From Microbacterium sp. 18062 (GTDB taxonomy: Bacteria; Actinomycetota; Actinomycetes; Actinomycetales; Microbacteriaceae), in NCBI RefSeq assembly GCF_902706225.1, contig NZ_CACSKB010000007.1, positions 46,820 to 110,819 of the forward strand: DNA of 64,000 nucleotides. The letters run 5' to 3'. Positions 59,232-64,000 of this stretch are shown piece after piece (position 1 is the first letter of the stretch; every line of letters begins with the position of its first letter). The position numbers were made by a program, and so were the translations under genes. The notes beneath the pieces are model-generated. The model saw only the letters and a list, made by a program, of their open reading frames with translations, was not told the origin of the DNA and did not search any database.

Positions 59232-59364
59232 CGGGCGTGACCCTCCGGGATCGTCGCGGGCCGGCGCCCAGCGAGGACGCCGCTCAGCTTAGGCAGATCG
59301 GCTGAGGGATTCCCTCACCCGGCACCGCGCCGCCGCAGGCCGTCCGGCCCAGGACCGACGGCAC
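59232..59364. other. Gene-free stretch before the lysozyme-like gene
   Basis: It should hold the promoter of the minus-strand gene at 59231. No clear -10 or gene is seen. Confidence 0.4.
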
Positions 59365-59399
59365 ATGCAGGACAGCCGCGCGGCACGGCTGTCCTGCAT
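59365..59399. terminator. Perfect 13-bp hairpin between lysozyme-like gene and repeat array
   Basis: ATGCAGGACAGCC (59365-59377) pairs fully with GGCTGTCCTGCAT (59387-59399). No coding gene ends here on either strand, so it may end an unseen transcript or be a structural element. Confidence 0.5.
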
Positions 59400-59581
59400 C
59401 GCCGTATCCGCGATCCGCGGCGTCGATGGAGCGATCGTCGGGCGAACGGCTCCACCGGTCGTCAGTCGTCGTCGCGCAGAGATCCTCGAAAGGACGATGG
59501 ACAGGTCGGTCGACGCCCGCGATTGCGCCATCCATCGGACCGGCACCGCCGATGTCGAGGAGTTGTGCACTCCTGTCGCCC

Positions 59582-59682
59582 GCCAATGTCGACAGGCCTC
59601 GCAATGTCGGTCCCGCAATGTCGGCGGAGTCCGCAATGTCGACGAGTCCCGCAATGTCGGCGGAGTCCGCAATGTCGACGAG
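59582..59682. repeat. Tandem repeat array, 18/36-bp units
   Basis: Units of CGCAATGTCGGCGGAGTC (59614-59631, 59650-59667) alternate with CGCAATGTCGACGAGTCC (59632-59649 and a partial at 59668-59682), so a 36-bp unit is repeated almost twice. Degenerate copies lie at 59582-59593 and 59600-59613. Confidence 0.85.
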
Positions 59683-59850
59683 AGTTGTGCGCCTATCGGG
59701 GTGATCTCTCACGCGCCGGCGACACCATCGAGAGCCGCGTCGTCTTCGTCATTGCGACGGCGCTGCTTTCTTTTCCGGAACGGATGCCCGTGCTCCGGGA
59801 TGCCGGCGTGCGGTGTCATCTCCGCCATGCGTCGAAACGCGGGGTCTCGA
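59683..59850. other. Gene-free stretch before lsr2 3' end
   Basis: No gene, hairpin or promoter can be supported here. Confidence 0.4.
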
Positions 59851-60192
59851 CTAGTGCGCGGCTTCGTAGGCTTCGAGCACGACCGCGGGGATTCGGCCGC
59901 GGTCGCTGACCGAATGCCCGTTCTCGCGTGCCCAGGCCCGCACGTCGGCGAGATCGAGCTTCGCCTGGCCGGAGCGCTCGCGAGCGGGTCGTCCGGTGAT
60001 CTTCGGCCGACTCACCGAACGACCCGCCGAGACGAACGGCGCAAACGCGTCGCGGAGCTTCTGCGCGTTGTCGTCGGAGAGATCGATCTCGTAGGCGCGG
60101 CCGTCGAGGGAGAAAAGGATGGTCTCTCCACCTTCGTCGATGGGAGTGCTGTCGAGGTCGTCGATGAGCTGTGTGAATTGTTTGCGTGCCAT
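59851..60192 (-). CDS. lsr2: Lsr2 nucleoid-associated protein
   Basis: The 113-residue protein matches Lsr2. The N-terminal dimer domain includes VSAGRSV preceded by [20 protein letters not shown]. The linker [10 protein letters not shown] is basic, and the DNA-binding domain has [20 protein letters not shown] with the minor-groove RGR at 98-100. Lsr2 silences AT-rich, often foreign, DNA in actinobacteria. Its own promoter lies in AT-richer DNA with TAGTGT seven bases before the ATG, consistent with a leaderless mRNA and self-control. Confidence 0.95.
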   Translation of the reverse strand: MARKQFTQLIDDLDSTPIDEGGETILFSLDGRAYEIDLSDDNAQKLRDAFAPFVSAGRSVSRPKITGRPARERSGQAKLDLADVRAWARENGHSVSDRGRIPAVVLEAYEAAH

Positions 60193-60199
60193 TCAATAG

Positions 60200-60205
60200 A
60201 CACTA
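60200..60205 (-). promoter_or_regulatory. -10 hexamer TAGTGT of lsr2, leaderless
   Basis: On the minus strand TAGTGT is followed by seven bases and ATG 60192. The surrounding 50 bp is AT-rich compared with the window. Confidence 0.55.
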
Positions 60206-60474
60206 ATACGAATTCCCCCATCAAACGTCACGATTGCGTGATTCGGGGGTCCTATTGCGAAACTCACCGGTGCGCGATAGTGCTCCGGGAATGCTCCGGT
60301 CCCCGGCTCGCGCCGCGTGGTGTGCATCCGCCGAGACCGCGTCGGGGAAATCAGTGTGCGGCAGCATATGCCGTGGCGGCCCTTCGATACGGGTGACCGC
60401 GATCATGACCTCGACCAATTCGCGTTCGACCCCGCCGATGACGATCGCGACCGTGTCGACGCCGAGAGCGACAC

Positions 60475-60480
60475 TAGGCT
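60475..60480 (+). promoter_or_regulatory. -10 hexamer TAGGCT, leaderless start of GH114-like gene
   Basis: TAGGCT is followed by six bases and GTG 60487. Confidence 0.55.
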
Positions 60481-60486
60481 GCGCAG

Positions 60487-61314
60487 GTGTCCACCATCCG
60501 GTCCCTCGCCGTGCCGATCGCGTGCGTGCTCGTCGTCGTGGTCGCGGGCTGTGTCGCCTCCGTCGACACGCAGGCACCGGCCGATGCTCCGCGCGTGGTC
60601 CTGCCGCCGTCCGGCGCATTGCCCGACTACCAGCTCGGCGGCGCCTACGACCCGGACCCGCGCGCGGGCATCGTGGTGCGCGATCGCACCGAGCGGCCCG
60701 TCCCCGACGTGTACTCGATCTGCTACGTGAACGGGTTCCAGACGCAGCCAGGCGAGCGTGACGACTGGCCCGACGACCTGGTGCTCCGCCGCGACGGAGC
60801 CGACGTCGTCGATCCGGAATGGCCGGACGAGGCGCTTCTCGACACGGGGACGGATGCGGCGCGCGCCGCGATAGCGCAGCGCGTGGGCGGCTGGATCCAG
60901 GGCTGCGCGCAGGCGGGCTTCGATGGTGTCGAGTTCGACAACCTCGACTCGTACACGCGGTCCGAGGGTGCGCTCTCGTTGGAGGACAACCTCGAGCTCG
61001 CCCGCCTCCTCGTGCAGGTGGCGCACACGGAGGGCCTTGCCGCCGCGCAGAAGAACGCCGCCGAGGACGCGGCGCGGCTTCACCGTGATGCGGGCTTCGA
61101 CGTCGCGATCGCCGAGGAATGCGCGGCCTACGAGGAGTGCCCGGCCTACACGCAGGTGTACGGCGAGCAGGTCGTCGCGATCGAGTACACCGACAACGAA
61201 CGGCGTCCGTTCGAGGCCGTCTGCGCCGACGATGCCACGCCACGTTCCGTTGTGCTGCGCGATCGCGACCTGGTCACGCCCGCCGACGAGGACTACGTGC
61301 TCGAGTGGTGCTGA
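60487..61314 (+). CDS. GH114-like lipoprotein (endo alpha-1,4-polygalactosaminidase family)
   Basis: The 275-residue protein has a lipoprotein signal peptide ending VVVAGC (Cys22) and a TIM-barrel domain of the GH114/DUF297 group. Landmarks are DVYSICYVNGFQTQPGERDD, WPDEALLDTG, QAGFDGVEFDNLDSYTR with the likely catalytic acids, AAQKNAAED and DVAIAEECAAYEEC. It should be surface bound and cut a galactosamine-type polymer or related glycan. The gene starts leaderless and is convergent with the MerR gene 9 bp away. Confidence 0.83.
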   Translation: MSTIRSLAVPIACVLVVVVAGCVASVDTQAPADAPRVVLPPSGALPDYQLGGAYDPDPRAGIVVRDRTERPVPDVYSICYVNGFQTQPGERDDWPDDLVLRRDGADVVDPEWPDEALLDTGTDAARAAIAQRVGGWIQGCAQAGFDGVEFDNLDSYTRSEGALSLEDNLELARLLVQVAHTEGLAAAQKNAAEDAARLHRDAGFDVAIAEECAAYEECPAYTQVYGEQVVAIEYTDNERRPFEAVCADDATPRSVVLRDRDLVTPADEDYVLEWC

Positions 61315-61323
61315 GCGGTGCGG

Positions 61324-61710
61324 TCAGGAGGAGGCGACTGCTCGCACCAGGTCGCCGTGCGAGGTCCCCTCGAGGTAGCGGGCGACGGTGTCACGACTGC
61401 GGGTGAGGCAGCCGATCCGCGACTCGAGCGCGGCGAGCTCGTCGGCGAGCTCCTCGGCCAGCGACCTCGAGCACTCCACCGGCAGCGCGCGGTCGCACTG
61501 CTCCTCGAGGTCGAGCACGATCTTCGCCATGCGGGTCGACAGGCCCGACTGGATCAGGCCTTTCACGCGCGTCGCGCGATCGACATCGACGTCGGTGTAG
61601 CTGCGGTAGCCGTTCGCCGAGCGCTCCGACGACAGCAGATCCTGCTGCTCGTAATAGCGCAGCATCCGCGTGGGGATGCCGGTGCGCGCCGACAGCTCGC
61701 CGATCTTCAT
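61324..61710 (-). CDS. MerR family regulator
   Basis: The 128-residue regulator has an N-terminal MerR helix-turn-helix (MKIGELSARTGIPTRMLRYY, then YRSYTDVDVDR) and a C-terminal dimer coil with two Cys (EEQCDRAL, VECSRS). ATG 61710 begins the domain. It is divergent from an MFS exporter gene. The shared 55-bp gap holds a perfect dyad TTGACAT-N8-ATGTCAA that overlaps a promoter with a 20-bp spacer, the typical layout for MerR activation by DNA twisting. The inducer is not evident. Confidence 0.88.
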   Translation of the reverse strand: MKIGELSARTGIPTRMLRYYEQQDLLSSERSANGYRSYTDVDVDRATRVKGLIQSGLSTRMAKIVLDLEEQCDRALPVECSRSLAEELADELAALESRIGCLTRSRDTVARYLEGTSHGDLVRAVASS

Positions 61711-61727
61711 CCGCTCTCTCCCCGCGC

Positions 61728-61759
61728 TTGACATTGACACTGATGTCAAAGTTTACGCT
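61728..61759 (+). promoter_or_regulatory. MerR-type promoter of the MFS exporter gene
   Basis: TTGACA (-35, 61728-61733) and TACGCT (-10, 61754-61759) are 20 bp apart, and the spacer holds the dyad TTGACAT (61728-61734) / ATGTCAA (61743-61749). The -10 ends six bases before ATG 61766, so the mRNA is probably leaderless. Confidence 0.7.
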
Positions 61760-61765
61760 CGCGTC

Positions 61766-62980
61766 ATGACTCTCTCAACGACCTCTCCATCGGCCGATGC
61801 CGCGACCGCGCGCTTTCCCCTGCGCGCCTTGCTGCTGCTCTCGACCGCGGTGCTCGTCACCGTCACCGCGGAGTCCCTCCCGGCCGGTCTCCTGCCGGAG
61901 ATGGCCGCCGATCTGCGGGTGTCGCCGGAACGGATCGGCACCCTCATCTCGGTGTGGGCGCTGACCGTGATCGTCACGAGCGTGCCGCTCTCGCGAGCGC
62001 TCCTGTCGGTGGATCGACGCCTGAGCGTCGTGATCTCCCTCGTGATGTTCGCGCTCGCCAACCTGGTGACCGCGATCGCGCCCGACTACGGCGTCGTGCT
62101 CGCCGCGCGCGTGCTCGCCGCGGTCGCCCACGGCGTCTTCTGGTCGATCGTGATCGTGTACGCGACGTCGTTGCTGTCGCCCGGACACCTCGGACGAGGT
62201 CTCGCGATCGTCACCGCGGGCGGCACGGCCGCCACCGCGATCGGCCTGCCGGCCGCGACGCTGCTCGCACAGGGCCTCGGATGGCGGGCCGTCTTCGTCG
62301 TGCTCGGAGCGACCGCGCTCGTGCTCGCGGTCGTCGTGCTGCGCGCCATGCCCCGCTCGCTCGCCCCGACCGTCGCCCGGGGGCGATCGTCCCGCGGGTT
62401 CTGGGGCGACCGGTCGTTGCCGGCCGTGGCGACGTTCGGTCTGGTCGCGGTCCTGATCGCGACGGCCCAGTTCGGGTCGTTCACCTACATCCGCCCCTAT
62501 CTGTCGGAGTCCGCATCCGTGGCGCCGGAGTGGAGCGCCGTCCTGCTGCTCGTCTACGGCGCCGCGGGCCTGCTCGGCGTCGTCGTCGCGGGGGTGCTCG
62601 CCGATCGCTTCCCGCGCGGATCGTTGATCGCCGTGCTCGTCGTGTTCGCGGCGTCGTTCGCGGCGCTCTCCCTCGTCTCGGCCAGCATCGTCGCCGTCGT
62701 TGCGTCGCTCGTCGTGTGGGGCGTCGCGTTCGGCGCGGTGTTCCCGCTGCTGCAGACGATCCTCATGCGCATCGCGAGCGAGCGCACCCGTCCGCTCGCG
62801 AGCGCGGGGATCGTCGTCTTCTTCAACGTCGGCATCGCCGCGGGGCCGTGGCTGGGAGCCGCGGCCGGCGGGGCGTCGACGCCGACGACAGCCATGGCGG
62901 TGTCGGCGTGCGCCATGGTGCTCGCCGCGGTGCTTGGAACCCTCGGCGTGCTTCTGGCCGGTCTTCGCCGCGCGGGCTGA
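61766..62980 (+). CDS. MFS drug exporter, DHA1 type
   Basis: The 404-residue protein has 12 membrane helices. ESLPAGLLPEMAADLRVSPE in helix one and RVLAAVAHGVFWSIVIVYAT in helix four match the DHA1 family of proton-coupled drug or sugar exporters (AraJ/YdhP-like). Between helices six and seven is a short basic loop. It is under a MerR-type promoter shared with the divergent regulator, so it is probably induced by its own substrate. The substrate is unknown. Confidence 0.88.
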   Translation: MTLSTTSPSADAATARFPLRALLLLSTAVLVTVTAESLPAGLLPEMAADLRVSPERIGTLISVWALTVIVTSVPLSRALLSVDRRLSVVISLVMFALANLVTAIAPDYGVVLAARVLAAVAHGVFWSIVIVYATSLLSPGHLGRGLAIVTAGGTAATAIGLPAATLLAQGLGWRAVFVVLGATALVLAVVVLRAMPRSLAPTVARGRSSRGFWGDRSLPAVATFGLVAVLIATAQFGSFTYIRPYLSESASVAPEWSAVLLLVYGAAGLLGVVVAGVLADRFPRGSLIAVLVVFAASFAALSLVSASIVAVVASLVVWGVAFGAVFPLLQTILMRIASERTRPLASAGIVVFFNVGIAAGPWLGAAAGGASTPTTAMAVSACAMVLAAVLGTLGVLLAGLRRAG

Positions 62981-63071
62981 CCGGGGGCCGTCCGTGCGCA
63001 ACCCTCCCGGCCGACACGGCGGGCGTGCCAGGATGACAGGGCGGGCATCCGCCCGCGGAGGGAGCATCGAC

Positions 63072-64000
63072 ATGACCGTGCCCGACACCACCCCCGCCGC
63101 CGAACCGGAGACCCTGCGCAGCGCCCGTCTCGTGCGCGCCGCGATCTGGGTCGCCATCGGCGCACTCATCGCCGCGGCGATCGTCAGCGTCGTCTGGGTG
63201 CTGGTCGGCACGCAGAACGGGATCGTCGGTCGCGCCTTCCTGACGATCCTGCTGCTTGCGGCGTTCGCCGGCGTCGCCATCCTCGATGCACACCTCGCCC
63301 CGCGCCGTCCCGCCTGGTTCGCGCTGGTGAGCATGGCCGGGTGGGTGGTGGCGCTGCTCGTCGGCGCATTCCTCATCTGGATGCCGGAGCGCTCCGTCGT
63401 CAGCGGCTTCGGCGACCTGTACTCGCCGAGCCCGCTCACCGGCATCTCGCGCTTCCTGTCGTTCCTGCTCATCGTGCTGATCATCCAGCTCGCGATCCTG
63501 CACGTGCGTCTATACACGAAGGCCGTCGCCCGCGTGCCGTCGACGTTCAACCGGATCACCGGATACATCACGATCGCCCTCGTGGTGGGGCTCGCGTTCA
63601 TGCTGATCCTGCCGCTGATGCTGAACGAGTGGGTCCGCTTCTACGAGCTCTACTGGCGTCTGGTCGTCGCCGTGACGATCCTCGCCGCGGTCGGCACGGC
63701 GCTCGTCCCGCTCGTGAACCTGCTGTTCGCGCCGCGGCGCCCGCGAGAGGCCGCGCCGCAGTCCGCCCCGGCGTGGCCGACCTACGCCGACGGCGTGACG
63801 CCGCTGCCGGTGCTGCAGGACGGCTCACCCGACTGGAACGCGTACTACACCGGCTACCCGACCGGGTACGTGCACCCCGCGGCGCCGGCGACGTCGCCGA
63901 CGGCGGCTGCGGCGTACGCCCCGCAGCCGACGGTCGGCGAGCCGGCGATCACCCCGTCCGAGCCGCCCGTCGCGCCTCCCACGCAGCCGTCGGCCGGATA
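63072..64000 (+). CDS. Multi-spanning membrane protein with Pro/Ala-rich tail (partial)
   Basis: The frame is open from ATG 63072 to the window end (309 residues seen). A short polar head is followed by about six membrane helices (to about residue 222), including VAIGALIAAAIVSVVWVLVG and GYITIALVVGLAFMLILPLM. After that is a cytoplasmic or outer tail rich in Pro, Ala and Thr, with YYTGYPTGYVHP. GGAG stands before the ATG. No family is recognised. The 3' end lies outside the window. Confidence 0.65.
   Translation, partial: MTVPDTTPAAEPETLRSARLVRAAIWVAIGALIAAAIVSVVWVLVGTQNGIVGRAFLTILLLAAFAGVAILDAHLAPRRPAWFALVSMAGWVVALLVGAFLIWMPERSVVSGFGDLYSPSPLTGISRFLSFLLIVLIIQLAILHVRLYTKAVARVPSTFNRITGYITIALVVGLAFMLILPLMLNEWVRFYELYWRLVVAVTILAAVGTALVPLVNLLFAPRRPREAAPQSAPAWPTYADGVTPLPVLQDGSPDWNAYYTGYPTGYVHPAAPATSPTAAAAYAPQPTVGEPAITPSEPPVAPPTQPSAG

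Noticed and set aside
59582..59682. CRISPR-like array
   Set aside because: Units are 18/36 bp without distinct spacers and no cas genes are near; it is a simple tandem repeat.
59365..60396. Plus-strand frame with Cys-rich repeats across the tandem array
   Set aside because: No promoter or ribosome site, odd composition, and it runs antisense through lsr2.

Overview
The window is high-GC, densely packed DNA with strong GC-ending codon bias. It carries an Lsr2 nucleoid protein, a DUF222/HNH (13E12-type) endonuclease, a DivIVA-like coiled-coil protein and many leaderless starts (a TANNNT -10 hexamer 6-8 nt before ATG/GTG). Together these point to an actinobacterium of the Microbacteriaceae, most like Microbacterium. 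No rRNA, tRNA, CRISPR array or transposase was seen. Names are by recognition of families and motifs; no database search was run.

Layout. 1-5258: a MASE1-type histidine kinase (cut by the window edge) divergent from a lone receiver protein, a gluconokinase, a TerC membrane protein and a PatB-type C-S lyase. 5311-11106: an FCD-GntR regulator, a ThiY/SsuA-like ABC importer, a sulfurtransferase and a flavin monooxygenase of the luciferase-like (LLM) NtaA/SnaA/DszA family. 11227-24514: mostly single housekeeping or hypothetical genes (FMN-binding stress protein, VanZ-like, beta-helix lipoprotein, AAA ATPase, NAD epimerase, CBS-like enzyme, HNH endonuclease, thioesterase, methionine gamma-lyase-like enzyme). 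24599-28285: a coupled minus-strand operon thiM > LLM > sulfurtransferase > gntR. 28597-30643: an HtrA-like protease and a BphX-like membrane protein with an AT-rich promoter. 30696-41877: a nine-gene carbohydrate operon (ABC importer, GH127 glycosidase, sugar isomerase, DhaK-DhaL kinase, RpiB-like and TIM-like isomerases, NAD dehydrogenase) divergent from its likely GntR regulator.

42026-57450: a DivIVA-like protein, then two operons back to back around an unusual LuxR-HTH/periplasmic-binding-fold fusion regulator. Leftward are an aminotransferase, a GNAT-LLM fusion and an LLM. Rightward are an LLM, an oligopeptide-type ABC importer and another LLM. 57583-64000: a small membrane protein, a repeat-rich stretch with a decayed DeoR gene, a lysozyme-like protein, lsr2, a GH114-like lipoprotein, a divergent MerR/MFS pair and a proline-rich membrane protein cut by the window end.

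The most interesting theme is heteroatom scavenging. Six LLM monooxygenases or derivatives, two sulfurtransferases, a thiazole kinase and two importers lie within about 51 kb. Two promoters (ABC importer and LLM) share the same dyad, and the thiM promoter carries one of its half-sites, so these units may form one regulon for a sulfur- or nitrogen-containing heterocycle. The second theme is a complete-looking operon joining a Zn/Cys GH127 glycosidase to tetrulose-phosphate-type enzymes.
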